NCBI GenBank assembly: GCA_000499405.2
Contig: HG738137.1
Location: 12,646,121 to 12,710,120, forward strand
Reading direction: 5' to 3'
DNA: 64,000 nt
Source of the DNA: Onchocerca volvulus
Lineage: Eukaryota > Nematoda > Chromadorea > Rhabditida > Onchocercidae
Part shown: piece by piece, positions 11,250 through 25,349 of the stretch
Position numbering within the stretch: position 1 is the stretch's first letter
How the letters are laid out: each line of letters opens with the position of its first letter
Notes under the pieces: model-generated
Database searches by the model: none
What the model was told of the DNA's origin: nothing
What the model saw: only the letters and a program-made list of their open reading frames with translations
Position numbers and translations under genes: made by a program

Positions 11250-14200
11250 TCAAAAATAATTTCCCATACTTTGACTTCTGGCTACTCGCCTTCGTCTTCT
11301 TATGCTACTGCTAAAAACATTTGCCATCGAGCGCGATTCATACTTGTGCAGCTAAAAAGATAAAAGAATTAATTATGTATGATATTGAAAAATGATAATC
11401 AATCGATATTACCATCCTTTAGCATTACTATCTCAGCGAGCGACTTTTTGAAGAATGAAATATTTTTGTAAATGGAATCAATCAATATTGCCATTCTTTA
11501 GTATTATTGAATGAATTTTTGAAAAATTAAACATTTTGGAAAATAAATTTAATCGCTATTAACATCTTTTAACATTACTTTTTCACTGAATGAATTTTAT
11601 CATTTTTCTTTCATGAAAAAATTAAAATCAAAAAAAAAAAAAAAACGAAACGATTAGCATACATACATCTGCAAGATCAGCTGTCGAAACACTAGTGCCA
11701 GGTTTCATAAATTCTGCCATATAATCCTCCTTGATATCATCACCATTATCATCATTTGTATCTTGATCTTTTTTTAATTCACGAAGTTTACGATCTAATA
11801 ATTGACTGAACATACGATATAAAGCTTCCGTATTTTCGCTTGATGCCATATACTAAAAAAAAAAAATTCTAAATTAAAAAAAAAAATCGTTAACAATTCA
11901 AACTTATTAATGAATTGAAATAAATCAAGTTTATAAGAATTTTTTTTATATACGAATGTTTAGTCAGTGAGAAATGTAGCATTCAAAATTTAATCGTTTG
12001 AAAATTCTTAAGATTTCTTAGATAAACCAAGGAGTAAGTAAATAGTTTTTTAAAATTCAATTATATTTTAAGAAATTTGAGAAATTTTAAGCAATATAAA
12101 ACTGCTAATAAATCCATTAATTATAAAATAATCAAAATATTTGATTACTTTTGCAATTTCGGTCTTTAAACTCGGTGAATTTTCCGCGTTAGATTTCTCA
12201 TCGTACAAATATTCTAAATTGTAGGATGATGAAGTAACTGTATCAGGTAGAACAGATATACTTTTCCTGTAAATAATATTTTAGTTTAACTTCATCACTT
12301 TATTAGGAAATGACATATTGCATAACTTTTAGAATCATAGTTTTTGAAATTTTTTTTTTACGATAAATACAAATATAAATTGTACGCTAATATTTGTTTC
12401 TATCACATAATTCAACTAGTATATATATTACACATATTAATATTAATAATATATTAATGGCCATCGTAAAATTTTGATAAATTTTAGTTTATTAATGATG
12501 ATAATTACTTCACTGTTAAATGAATAATCTATTTCGATTGTTTCTGGTATTATTAAAATATGATTATCATTGCAGAATCGAATATTTAATATTAAAGAAG
12601 ACCTAATGTAGTTTTTCTTTATTTATCAAATGAAAACAATAAATAATGCATTGATAATATTAAATTTATTTATCAATCATATCATAAAATTTTTAAAACT
12701 AATTTTAATATAACAAAGGAAAAACGAAAGACTTATTTAGCTTGTAATTAATTTGAAAATTTATTTTAATTCTAAATATTCAAGAAAAAAAAATAAAGCC
12801 AAAAAAATGTGAAACTTGCGATTTTTTTGGCACATTAATCGTAGATCCAATATCACTGGCCATTTCGATTGCTTCTTTTAATGTCATTTTTGTATAGGCT
12901 CGAATAATTTTGGATGCATCAAATTGATGTGGTTTCTGATTTCGCATCAATAATGGTCGAAAAATTGTCGCATTTAAACGTTCAAAGCTAAAAATTTTAA
13001 ATTTTAAATAATCTTAATGCTATTTTTCCTTTTCTCCTTCTTTCTTTCCCCTTCAAATAATGATATTTTGCTTCATCTGTCATTCTTTTTGATCCAATTT
13101 AAATTTTTATTAAAAATAAAGAAAATTTAATTCCTTCTAAAATTCCCTCATTTTTCTTTTGAAATGATAATTAATAAATTAATGCATATATTACTGATGT
13201 TCAGTTTAAAATTGCTTTATTGATTATTACAATATTTGATTTTCTTTTTTTTTTTTTAATTTTCTCAGCTATTTGATTGAAAAAATTGAAAAGTTTGATG
13301 ATAATGTTAAAACTACAAGTTTTCATTTCAATTTTCTCTGACTATTCATTTAAGAAAAAAAAAGAAAAAAGAAAAAATGAAAAATCCTAATAAATAAATT
13401 TCCGTAATTTTAGCTAAATTCGATTCAAAACAAAAAAAAAAAAAAGTGAGAAAGAAAGAGAGAGGAAAAACGTTGCTTGTGAATACCAATTCTAATTTAT
13501 TTCAGAGATTCAAATAATATAATACATTCCACAATCAGCAAACTTCCAACGCTTCAAATTGATTTCAAAAAAATTTGAAAAATATCTTTCCAGAATTATA
13601 TTTGTAAGATAAGGATGAACATTTCCATAGTTTGATTATAATTTGAATTCTTGAAGAAGCTCCAGTAGAAAACAAACTTTTAAGATTTGTTAAATTTCAC
13701 TAATTATATAAAAAGCTTTCACATTTATAATAAAGATTAATTTTGTAAAATATAAAATAAAAGGATATCATGATAAATTAATCGACCGATAAAAAAATTT
13801 TAGACTTAAAAAATTAGCAAATAAAAATTTGATAAACTTACGCGTCACGTATTGAATTGTAACCTTTTTGTCCGGCAATATCTTCTACGCCAGCCATTGT
13901 ATAATCGAAATACTTGAAATGGCAATATTTAAATTATTAAAAACAATTTTTTTTTTCGTTTCAAAATTGTCAAATTCAAAAAACTTTGCCAATTTTCTCA
14001 ACTCAAATACTGAATTTAAAAAATAACTAATAAAAATTGGGTCAATAATAATTATACAAAAAATAATTCTTGAAATTCTTTACACTTTGTTAAATATATT
14101 GCGCTAAATCTATGAGAAAAAGATGAAATGCCACCATATAGCCTTTTTTAACCGAACAATTTTTCATTATTTTTAAAAAATTTTTTGAGTATAAGTAATT

Positions 14201-17200
14201 TTAGTATAGCTTTTTTTTTTTTCAATATAATTCTTTAAAATATAATCTAATCTTATTTGATCTGCAAAAAAAAAAAAAATTATATACAAGTTCTAAATAT
14301 ATCAAAATGTTTAATTCGGAACTTAAATACCCAAATGTTTAAATCTGTTTTCATCCTATCATTTATTATTCAATAAGTAATAAACCGATTTATTAAAAAA
14401 AATCTTTCAAAAGTATAATTTCTGGCCTTATTTGATTTTGCAAAAGAAATATGTATCAATCTTGAAAAAGATCCGAAATAATCTTAGCATAAATATATTT
14501 AAATAATAAAATATTTTATTGCGATAGTATTTCTCACATTATTCATCATTCAAGATGATTGTAAATGAATGTTACCATATGTAATGTAATTCTCATCCTT
14601 GTTTGCGATTAGCTTTATTTGCGACTTTATTTTCGATTAGCTTTATCTTCACTAGTAAATATGTAATCGGAAACTAATTCTCATGCAAATACTTCCGATC
14701 TCATAACTCAGCTTATGTACAATGATGGGAATATGGTAAAGCGGTACCCACTATAAAAATGATTGCTATCAATTGAAGAAAACGAATTTTTCGCTAAAAA
14801 TTCGATTTCGGTAACATGATGAGCAGTATTTTTTCAATTTAATTTAATTATCTATCCTCCATTAATTAATCTGCTATGAAATATGCCTGCTATCAACAAT
14901 CAAGAATATTCCATACTCTAATTTTCGAATGTTATTAGTATCAACTATCGTAATTTATTCCCCATCGATAAATTTTACATCAAAAATTTTGTTCTTTGAA
15001 TAATTACTATCTGTATGTGACGGCTAATCAAGAAAGTAAAGTATTTTCACGAACAATTAAGTCCTGAATACATGTAAAAGTATTTTTTTTTTATCTGTTT
15101 ATATTCTATCATTTTTTTCAATCAATAATTTGTAATTTTTATTCCGCTCAAATATTATTTAAAATATTTATTTAAAATGTACCCGCATGTAAACACTTTG
15201 TATCATCGTTGGACCTTCTTTGGCTTCACGTTCAATATTTAGATATGTCACTAAAGGTCGAATTGTTATTCCCTGCAAATTTTATCGAAATCTATGCATT
15301 TGTAATTCAACAATTTTTTTTGCAATAAAAAATTCTTAAATTATTTTTAATGCATTTGATTTATGCTACAAAATTTAGAAATGGCAAATTTTGAAAAAAT
15401 TTTTAAAGTTTGAAATTTCTTTCATTTTTCTATTTCCACAAAGTACAGTAATCTTTTTTATTCAATGAATTTTAAACTCCTTTGGTAGTTTTGATAGATT
15501 AAGCTTTCAAATGATAATTTTTGATAAATTAATTAGAAAATTCATGTTAAAAAAAAAAAGCAATATTTCAAAAGTATTATACGGTAGATTTCTTTATCTT
15601 ATGATAATTGCGCCAAACGATATTTGTTATCTTATCATTTTATGTACATCTGATATTATTGGATGAAAATAGAAGAGCAGTGATACGATAATTATCATTA
15701 GACCTAACAAAGATAACGAAGAACTACTATCAATTATCATTCATCTTACGCAAAGCTATCTTTCTCAATAAAATAATTCCAATATTATGCGAAAATTAGG
15801 ACTATCAAAACTAACTTGTAGAAAAACGGTGAAGTAGATAACAGCAATACAGGCTGTTGTGAACATACTTTTGGCATGAATATGATTCGGCATGGAAACT
15901 ACCAAACCGAAAGCGATAGCCCCACGTAATCCACCGTAACATAAAACGAATTGATCAACGTAAGTGAAACTTTGTTTCCGGAAACGATTCAATATCCAGC
16001 ATTGTATAATTACTCCTGCAAAATATTCCTCTTCAATCTATTCTATTTCAAAATATTTATGCAAAAAAATTAATCATTTCGATAAAAATTCATAAATTAG
16101 AAAATTTTTTTAATTGAAAAATTAACAAATTTTTTAATTACTAATTTAATTGGAATTTATTAATTCGGAAGTGAAATAAATAAGATAGCAATGCTTCAAT
16201 GAAAATTTGTTGTCAAAAATTTAACGGTAAGGATTGCCGGTCGAAAATCGAACGATTTATAAAAATTGATGTACGAATATTCAGTGGGAAAAAAATTGTT
16301 GGTAAAAATTCAAAGATAAAAACAAAAATTGGTGTCGAAAATTTAATAGTTAAAAAATGTTATTGAAAATTCAACAATAAAAGAAAAAAATGATTTTCGT
16401 ATATTCAACAGAAATAAAATTATTATCGAAAATTTAATAGAAAAAAAAATTTATTGCCAAAAATTCAATGATAAAATTTATTTTTTATCGAAATTCAACA
16501 CAAAAAAAACTGTCGAAAATTTGACAGTAAAGAAATTTTGGTTAAAAATTTTACAAAAAAATGAAAAATTAAAAATATATTTTCAAAATAAATCTTACCA
16601 ATAGTACGATAAATCAAGCAAAAGATGATTGTAAGTGCGATAAATGGCAAATCCCAGTGATGCTTGCTTGATATGGTTGATAAGCCAAGAAACATAAAAA
16701 TTACCGTTTCGCAAATTTGTGCTAACATTTTGATGAAATATTTAACAGATGTCGCAGCTGTTGCAGTAATATTACCTTTGACATATTGCTTCATAGTCAT
16801 ACCACAGGCAACAATACTAAAAATTTACAATAATAAAAAAAAAAGGTTAATATAATTAAATTATTATTTAAAAATTGAAAAAATTATTTGAAAATTGGAA
16901 ATTTAATTCTACAAAATTTCCTAATTTAATTTTTTCCATCTTTAACTTTTTTATTAATTGCATATTTTTAAAATAATTTTTTCTTTTTCAAATCAGTGAA
17001 GTTATAATGGTTTTAGAAGTTGAAAAATAATATTATTTTAGGACACTTTTTTTTTTTATGAATTTTAATATTTTAATAATTTCTGCCAAATTGAAAAATA
17101 TGAAATGCATATCAAATAATTATAATTACTTGACTTAGTTATATAATCAAGCATATTTTCATATGTTATTAAAATTTTATAAAAAACTTACGCCAAAATG

Positions 17201-20200
17201 GATGAAAGTCCAAACATTTCACCTGTTAAATACGCCATATATGGTATAAGAAATATGAAAATTGGATTTAATATTTTAACCTTATCCGTATATCTGCAAA
17301 AATTGAGTTTCTCAAATTTTAAATTTTCAAATTTTTTATTTATTTTTAGTAAAAATTCATTATTCCTAACATATATTGCAATTAAAATGTTGATAGAATA
17401 AAAAGATTTCCCAGAAAAAAAAATTGTCAAGTTTGAAAATTTATTTAAAATTATTACTATGTAAATTGAACAATTGAAATTTCCAAAAAATCATTGAAAT
17501 TTTTGGACAATTCGCTATTAAAATTTAATCGCTCGTAAATTGCAGCGAAAAATTTTATTCTTTTTGATAGATTAAAAAAATTTAAACATTTTTTAGACAG
17601 ATCGAAATTCAAGACGATAAAATAATGATAGCAAAGAATACTATTAACTTTTTCAAAATAAGTTTTTGATTCAAACAAAAATTTTAATTGTACTTTTTTG
17701 ATTTAAAACAAATTTCATCAATGCCTTTTTTTTTTTAATTCCAAAATTTTTAATTGAAATGAACAAAACAACTTACTTAGTGATGAAACTAACAATAAAA
17801 GCATAAAAAAGACCAATTGCTGTACCACCAAGACCAATTACAAAAAAACTTATACCACCAGCTAAATAATCGATTGGTATCAATTTTTCTTGTCCAATTA
17901 GTACAAATTTACGAAACATTTGATATAGTACCTAAATAAAATTAATTATAACAAATAAATATATTTCATTATAAATAATTTTTACTGTGAAAAGTTAAAT
18001 AATTTCATGTTTTATATTCGTAAAATTCAACAATTTTATTTAATTATAACAAAAAATTGAAAGTTTTCATTTATTTGCAGATGAAAACAATCAATTAAAT
18101 GTCAAAAATAAGCTAATATTTATGAGTCATTATATGGCTTAACCTTAAATCGTTCTAATTTACAGCTTAAATTTTAAACAAGTAAAAATACTAGAAATCA
18201 TTCCTTCTAGAAATTGCTTTCATAATTAAAAATTGTTGATATTTTGAAATTCTTCGGCAAATTTTCTTAGTTTTTGTAAATTTACAATTCAATATTACCA
18301 TAATTGAATGATCAATCTATATTTTATGACAAAAAAAAAAACCAATTCATGGAAAAATAAAAATGTATCAAGCAATTATTGATCAATCGATTAATTGACT
18401 GATTACTTTATTCATTATATTATTATAATCGAATGATTAAAACTTATAAATCAGTTAATCAATAAAGTGATTAATTGAATGACTGACTGATTAATTAATC
18501 GGTTACACTTTCATAATCGAATGATTAATTTCATATTTTATGGATTGACCATTCAAAAAATGAATTAATTAATGGTTGAGCAGTTAATTGATTGACTGCT
18601 TAATTAAGTAATTAATTAAAAAATAGTAATTTACCACAGTGATACCATCGTTGAATAATGCTTCACCGAAAACAGTTATAAAAAGGGTTTCATTAACATT
18701 AATCTCTTCAAAAACTGCTATAACAGCTACCGGATCAACAGCACTAATTAAAGCCGAAAAAAGGAAAATTTCAAAAATGGAAAATTTGATTGAGAATGCA
18801 TTTAATAAGCCAAGGCCATATAATGATGAGCCTGAAAAGAAATGAATTACTGAAAAAAGAAAACTGTATTTACTAATAAAATTATTCGATTGATGAATGA
18901 AGATGAAAAATATTTTATTTAAATCTTTTAATCTTTCATAATTAAATTATTTTTATTTTATTTCAAATAATCAAATAATACTATGTATTTAATAAGCCAA
19001 TGTTATACAATGATGAGTCTATAAAGAAATGAATTAATGAATAAAGGAAAATTGTGTTCACCAATAAAATTATTCGATAATAAATGAAAATGAAACAATT
19101 TATCCTAAATCTTTTAATTTTTAATAATTAAATCATTTTCATCTCATATTAAATAATGTTTAAAAAAATCACACTATTATAATTAAATAATTTGTTTCAC
19201 ATGAATTAAACAATAAATTATATGATATTTTTTGTAATCTCTTGAAATTTTAGGTATATAATAATTATTTGCTAGATATAGAACAATTGAATAACAATTA
19301 TTTATTCAATTTAATTATTTCAAATAATAAATAGTTTATTATGTTTTAAATAAGTTTTCGAAGTAAAAATGATAAAAATTAATCAATTTGCATGGAATTT
19401 TTTTTTCTTTTAATTCGATATGATTAATAGAATTTATCCAAAATCTTCAAATCTTGATTAACAGATATGTTCTATGGTTCTTTTTCCGATATCAAATTTG
19501 ATCAATTTGAATTTATCCAGAGAATTTTCATTCATTATTATTACATATATTCTATGTTTGTTCTTGATTTTATGTTTCGCTTTGGATTGACTAATAATAA
19601 AATAATTAAATAGGATTTTCTTTTTTTTAAATTTTTTCTTGGTACAAATTGAAATTTGAAAATTTGAAATATGCAAAAAAAGTCCAAAATTTTATCCGGA
19701 TTATTACAAAAATTTACCGATTGCTAAACAATTCCATATAGTTCCAACGACGGCAAATACCAAAATAGAACCAAAATTTTCAAACAAAGCACGATTTGGC
19801 ATAAAATAACCTAAAATTCAAATACAAATACAAGTCCCATATACTAGATTATTTAAATTAGTTATTAAGAATAAGCAAAATGAATCGATTAAGTTATAAT
19901 TAAACAATTTTAATCAAATTTCACTTACAAAAATTTTGACAAAATTGAAAACTTGACATATAAAAATTAATCCATACAATTACAATACAAAGCTTTTATG
20001 AATTCTAGTCAAATATAAACATATGGTTAGATTATCAAATAATTTGAAGTGCCAATTTAAAACTTTAATCGTATTAAATTTTGGTAGAACTTGATAAATG
20101 ATGGATAAATATCAACTTCAACAATTTCAAATTTAATAAAAATTAAAAATTAACTAACCGGCATCAAAAATAATCGGCGGTAGTAAGTAAAGAAAGAAAG

Positions 20201-21985
20201 TATTTGCTTCAAGATTGAATATTGAAGCATTAACATTGAATAATTGGAGCAATTCACCCAATATGAGACCGACAACAATTAATAATGCGGAATCCGGAAA
20301 TATCTCTGCTAGCCGTTTTGATATTTTAAATACTATAATCGATTAAAGGAATTTATAAACAAATTGAAAGTATATTTATCTGTATTTTTTTGACAAAACG
20401 AAAAAATTTTAGTATCCAAAAAAATTTTTAAATATCATCCAGATTATTCAAATTTTTTAATGCAAAAATATTGCAATAACCAAAATTAACTAAAATTTAT
20501 TATTATCGATAAATCCGGCGATGAAATTAGAAATATTTTCGAATTATTTCTTCAAAGTTTAATATAAAATTTAATTAATATTATAAAAAAAAAAAAAAAA
20601 ATGCAATATCAAATTTGATAACTATACATAGATTGCTAACGAATTGCAGAGTTCGTTTTTCTGCTACAATGACGTAAATCAGTATTACATATTCATGCCA
20701 ATATAGCAGAAATGAATAATAATCATGTAACAAAAAAATTTTGTCAAAATTGAAGTTTGAAAGAGAAATTTCCATCTTAATTTCTTTTCCTGCTCTCTCT
20801 CTCCCTCTCCATATCTTCGTTCTTAACTAATTAATTAAATGGGGGAAGTGAGAGAAGAAAATTTTAACAATAAAAAAATATATTTAAACAAAAAACAGAC
20901 CCATTTTAGCAATTCCAGCAAGCAATAGCCATATTGCAATTGTATATGGTTTTTGGACCTCATCCCAATTGAATGAAATCACCTTGGAAAAAAAAAAGCA
21001 AACAATAAAAAAACAATTCGTCTCTTCTTTTAAATTCTTCCATTTAAAATTTAATTAAATTTCATTTATCATGTTTTTCCTTTCCATTCACTTTTTTTTT
21101 CTCAAATAGTTAATAATAAATAAAAATGTAAATATTCGTTGTGGCTTTTGACACAATGTTGTAAGCACTTCATGGATTGTTTTGAAATTTTGACACAACA
21201 TTGCATTCGAATAGGCGCTATTCGAATGCAGCGTTCTATAGAGATGTACCTACTTTTTTTTTTTACCTGTGAGTAAAGATAAACAAGTTTCCCGCCAAAA
21301 CACCACAGGGATAAACATTTTTCCCGCCAAAATACCATAAAAATAAGTATGCTTCCGCCAAAAAGCCGTAAGGATAAACATGTTTCTCTCCAAACTAATC
21401 GGATTAATAGATAAACAAAATGAGATCAACAAACATTGATTACTGCTAGATAATAGCCGACGAACAATCTATGTTAAATAAAAATGTAAATGTTCGTTGT
21501 GGCCTTTGACACAACGTTACATTCGAATTGGCGCGTGCTTCTATGTAGATACACTTATTTTTTTACCTGTCAGACGTATTTTTATTTCTGTTTTTTGTTT
21601 TAGTCATAGTCATAAAAAGAATAAGGGCTGCATCTTTAAAGTGTAACAGGTAGAATGAAGTGAATGGACATTTTTATTTATATAGACGAGCTGGACCGGC
21701 CATGCAGAGCGTCTAGCTACCACATAAATAAAAGAAATAAAATTTGATAAAGAATATGGAAAAAAAAAAATAAAAAAAGTTTTAATTAAATTATATTTCC
21801 TTATTCCAATATGATTTTGAAATTTTATAAAAATAAAAAGAATATGAAAAATGAAAATAAAATTTTAAAATGACAAGAATTTTTAATCCATACCTGAAAA
21901 CGTCCCACTATTTCATCATTAGATGCAATTTCATAAAAATCTCTCCAACTTCCTGTCAATTTTTGCTCGTTCTCGATAGCTGATC
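11250..21985 (-). CDS. Na+/H+ exchanger, NHX/SLC9 plasma-membrane type (5' end not found)
   Basis: Exons, in transcript order, all phase-consistent: 21985-21894, 20982-20901, 20332-20159, 19810-19718, 18831-18635, 17931-17777, 17293-17192, 16816-16599, 16015-15816, 15272-15183, 13912-13842, 12987-12820, 12266-12149, 11852-11667, 11351-11250 (TGA). About 682 residues are visible. Hallmarks in order: [14 protein letters not shown] (residues about 103-116, the amiloride-sensitive TM4 region), [16 protein letters not shown] (about 177-192), [15 protein letters not shown] with the Asn-Asp pair of electroneutral exchangers (about 200-214), [20 protein letters not shown] (about 287-306), [12 protein letters not shown], and [13 protein letters not shown] (about 398-410). 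A hydrophilic tail begins [15 protein letters not shown] and ends in an Arg-rich stretch ([15 protein letters not shown]). This fits extrusion of H+ in exchange for Na+ at the plasma membrane, with a cytosolic regulatory tail. Codon phase requires at least one more exon upstream; a candidate GCAATTG|GTATGA donor is at about 22272. One intron needs a GC donor, and one intron holds a Helitron-like insert. Confidence 0.93.
16200..16560. repeat. Degenerate minisatellite in an exchanger intron
   Basis: About nine imperfect units of roughly 35-40 bp built on GAAAATTCAACAGTAAAAAAATT-like sequence fill the intron between exons 16599 and 16015. Units differ by many substitutions and small indels, so the array is old. 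Confidence 0.6.
18370..18620. repeat. GATTAATTGACTGATTA-type degenerate repeat in intron
   Basis: Multiple imperfect copies of a 15-20 bp motif containing GATTAATTGA and GACTGATTA lie between exchanger exons 18635 and 17931. Nothing else is seen in this intron. Confidence 0.5.
18983..19150 (-). pseudogene. Partial duplicate of an exchanger exon start plus intron
   Basis: The first 35 or so bases of the exon at 18831, its acceptor and about 130 bp of upstream intron are repeated at about 18983-19150. The duplicate reads [10 protein letters not shown] behind a TTTATAG acceptor, compared with [10 protein letters not shown] in the true exon, and then hits a stop. It has no donor and cannot replace the real exon. 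Confidence 0.65.
21114..21720 (+). mobile_element. Non-autonomous Helitron-like element in an exchanger intron
   Basis: Starts AATAAATAAAAATGTAAAT-ATTCGTTGTGGC. It carries two copies (about 21116 and 21474) of a block with TTTGACACAA and CATTCGAAT(A/T)GGCGC, separated by a minisatellite of CCGCCAAAA-(A/C)-CC units. It ends TTTTTATTTATATAGACGAGCTGGACC-GGCC with CTAG near 21713-21716. The end and internal blocks match the element at 49.1 kb and the arms of the composite at 5.8-8.6 kb. No coding capacity is seen. Orientation is given by the hairpin end at the right. Confidence 0.7.
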
Positions 21986-22919
21986 CTAATTTGAAAAATA
22001 TTAATCTAATAAATATAAAATTAAAATGATAATATTTGATAATTTATTTAAAAAAAAAAACAGTCATATCGTTTTTTCAATTATTTTTTTTTCTGACATT
22101 TTTTTAAATGAATTATTTATCTATTTTCATTCTATCTTCCACTTTTTCTTTTTTTTTCCTCTCTGTTCACTTATTGTTTGATTACTAAAGGTCGTTTAAT
22201 TACTATAGACAAATATTTTTTTAAATTGCTCTAAATAAATAATTAGCAAATGTTTATAAAACAATTCATACCAATTGCTACCGACATCGGACAATTTTGA
22301 TTTGCTTTCTTTTGTTGATGAATATTTTAATTCAATTTTTTCTATTTTAGCGTATTCTTTTCGTTTTCACTTTATTTTTTTTGTCTTCTTCGTCTCTTTT
22401 TTTCTCCCAAAAAAAAAGAAAAAAAAAAAAATTCCAGTTGTCTTCTGTAAAGTTTGAAATTTAATTAAAATTATGAAAATTTTGAATTTGACTAATTTAT
22501 AAGCGTTATCAATACACTGCAATAAAATAGTATGAATGAACATATTCACTTTATTTTTCTAATTTTAAAGAAACAAAGGAAAAGATAAATAAAGAAAAAT
22601 GCTTTAAAGAAAAGTTTAGTAGTTTTTCATTTATTTATAATAGTAAGAAGTAAACATTAAGAAGTTTTATTATTCTGTAGTAAAACTACCGAAAAGTCTT
22701 TTTTTTCGTTTTTTTTTTAATCGAATGCAAAATTTAAAATTAGATGTAAATTTAAATAATTATTGCAGTAAAATCTGAAATGACATATAAGCATGACGGA
22801 ATTAATTATTGGATGAAACTTTAAATAATAGTAGTAATAAAAAGTAATATTTTGCAATAAAATTTTTTAACCATTAAAAAAAGCTCCAAACTTTCATTTT
22901 CGAATTTCAAAAAGAAACA

Positions 22920-23290
22920 AATTTATAATATGGAGAGGGTAAAAGTTAAAATAACTTTATATAAGGGTACATTTTAAAAGAAAGCTTGAAATAATGGATT
23001 AACTTGAAATGCCTTACATAAAGGTACATTTCAAAAAAAAAAAAAACTGAAATAAAAGATTAACTTGAAATGCCTTATATGAAGGGAAAATTTGAAAAAA
23101 GTCTAAAATAATGGATCAATCTAAATAAACTCAAATGATGAAATATTTCAAAAAAAAGCTCGAAATGATAGATAAACCTAAAACGACTCATATGAGATAT
23201 GAAGGATATTAATTTAAAAAAAAAAAATTAAATAATGGATTAACCTAAATGATTACATATGTAGAAGATTTTCATATGTTTTTAAAAAAT
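22920..23290. repeat. Tandem repeat, about 60-65 bp units
   Basis: About five to six degenerate copies of a unit containing GGTACATTT(T/C)AAA, then AAATAATGGATTAACTTGAAATG and CC(T)TA-ATATGAAGG. Confidence 0.65.
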
Positions 23291-24419
23291 TGAAAAAAGG
23301 AAATTATTGAAATCATAAATGAAACATAACAATGTTTGTACTTTTTGTATGTATTTGTTTATATTCATGTGAAAATGTCTTAATGTATATGTATTTACAT
23401 GTTTGATATAGATGAACATATTATTACATTCGTCATTTTTCATAAAATAATTTGAATGATATTTAAGATCAAATAAACAACGAAAAAATGAAGAAAAAAT
23501 AAAAAGGCAAGAGTCTCAAAAATACTGAACAGCATATAGTTTCATATATTTTCGAATGTAATTTGATAAAAATTTGCTAATTATGTGTAATTGTTAGCAA
23601 AATAGATATCAATAATTAATCAATTAATCTAGTTTAAATTATTCCTTTCCTACACTAAACAATAGATTGAAAACATTTCGTCTCAGAATTTCTCTAATCA
23701 TTTGTTTTACCGAATATAGCAACTTCATTAAGTATTACAGTTATTTATTCATTTCATCTTTTAATTTGATAATAACTTCCTAAAATCATGGATAGTTATT
23801 AATAAAAGGCATATCAATAATTAACTAGTTTAATTTAAATTATTTACATTTTTAAAAACTTTGCTAGATATTTAAAATTTTGCTATTAATACATAACAAG
23901 AAAGTTAGAAAGAAATGAAAATATCGGAAATAAAAAGGAATGGAAAAGCGAAGGAAAAGAAAAAAGAAGAAAATTAAAATTTTTTTTTGAAAAAAGTTGG
24001 ATTTTTTCCGTTTTTTTTAAAATAATTATATTTAAGATATAAAAAAAAAAAATGGAAAGAAAGAAAAAAGGTAAGCCATTTTAGTATAAACACAGTATTT
24101 TATAGACGGAACATTAAGAATAAGAAAAAAAAAAAAACGAAAAAGTAGATAAAGAAAAAGGTAGTTTTGAAAGAAGAAAGAGTGAAATGGATGAATCAAT
24201 TTTTTTTTTTTTTAAATTTTACTCTTTTTTTCAATCAAATAAGAAAATCAAAGTTTTCAATTTTTCAATTACACATAATCAGTTCCTATTTAACGTTTCA
24301 TTTCTATATACATCTTGACAATCTGTCGAAAAATTTTCTCCTTTACAATTTCAAATAATATTTAGTCATTTTTCTTTCTCATCTGATCTCTTTCCGTCTT
24401 TTTTTTTTTCGTTTGAAAT

Positions 24420-25215
24420 AAAATGAAATGATTTTTTGTCAACAATGATCAATGATCATTCATAGGAGAGAAAAAATGGTGAAGTAAAAAGGCAATAAAA
24501 ATTACTTTTATTATAAAAGCGGAGAAAGTTTTTTTTTTTTTTTTTGTTGATATTATCTCAGACATTTCTAGAATTGAATTTATGTTCACATAATTGAATT
24601 GAAATCGAACTAAATATTCAAATATTTATATTATAACAGTAATAATAATAGATGTTTGTTGTCTTATGATTCATTGAATTCAATTCTATAAAGTTTAAAA
24701 TGATCATAATAAATTTGGTTAACAATATCAACAATAATCAATGATTTTCCATAGCATGAAAAAAAAAAGGAAAATAAAAGATCAAGTAATAAGGTAACAA
24801 AAATTGCTTTCATTATAAAAACGGGGATCAAAAGTTTTTTTTTTCCTCTTAAATTTGATATTATTTCAAACAAATTGTTAAGTACAACTGAGTACGAATA
24901 CTTCTTGGAAATAAATAAATGGTTTGAATAAGTTAAAAAAGGTCAAGAAATAAATAAATGCTTTCAGGATTTTGAGAAAGAATGAAAAAAAAAAAGTCTT
25001 TTTTCCTTTAAAAATTTTATATTATCCCAAACAAATAATTGTGCACACATTCGATATGAATATTTTTAAAAAGTAAAATATTGAAATAAGGTAAAAAAGG
25101 TTATTGAAAATTGTTTTCACTGTGGAAAAAAAGAAACTTTTTTAAAATTTTATATTACTCAAAACTAATTGCTTGTATAATTCAGCATAAATTTTTAAAT
25201 ATAACAAAAAATACA
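24420..25215. repeat. Four-copy tandem block, about 200-290 bp units
   Basis: Each copy has AAAAATTG(C/T)TTT(C/T)A(T/C)TATAAAAACGG or a variant, a poly-T run, then TTTGATATTAT(C/T)(T/C)CA(A)AC. Copies begin near 24430, 24740, 24925 and 25085. They are heavily diverged. Confidence 0.55.
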
Positions 25216-25349
25216 AGTATGTATAATTTAGCATATTTTTTGTTGTTTTCTTTTTTTTTTTCAATTTTTTTCCGGAAAATATTTTCATTATTTTTGATAC
25301 AATAGATACTGATTTTTAGTAAATGAATGATACTGAAAAAGAACACTGT

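Noticed and set aside
16664..16855. Plus-strand 63-codon frame
   Set aside because: Antisense of the exchanger exon 16816-16599.
18639..18845. Plus-strand 68-codon frame
   Set aside because: Antisense shadow of the exchanger exon coding for VDPVAV and FNDG; the minus strand has the conserved residues.
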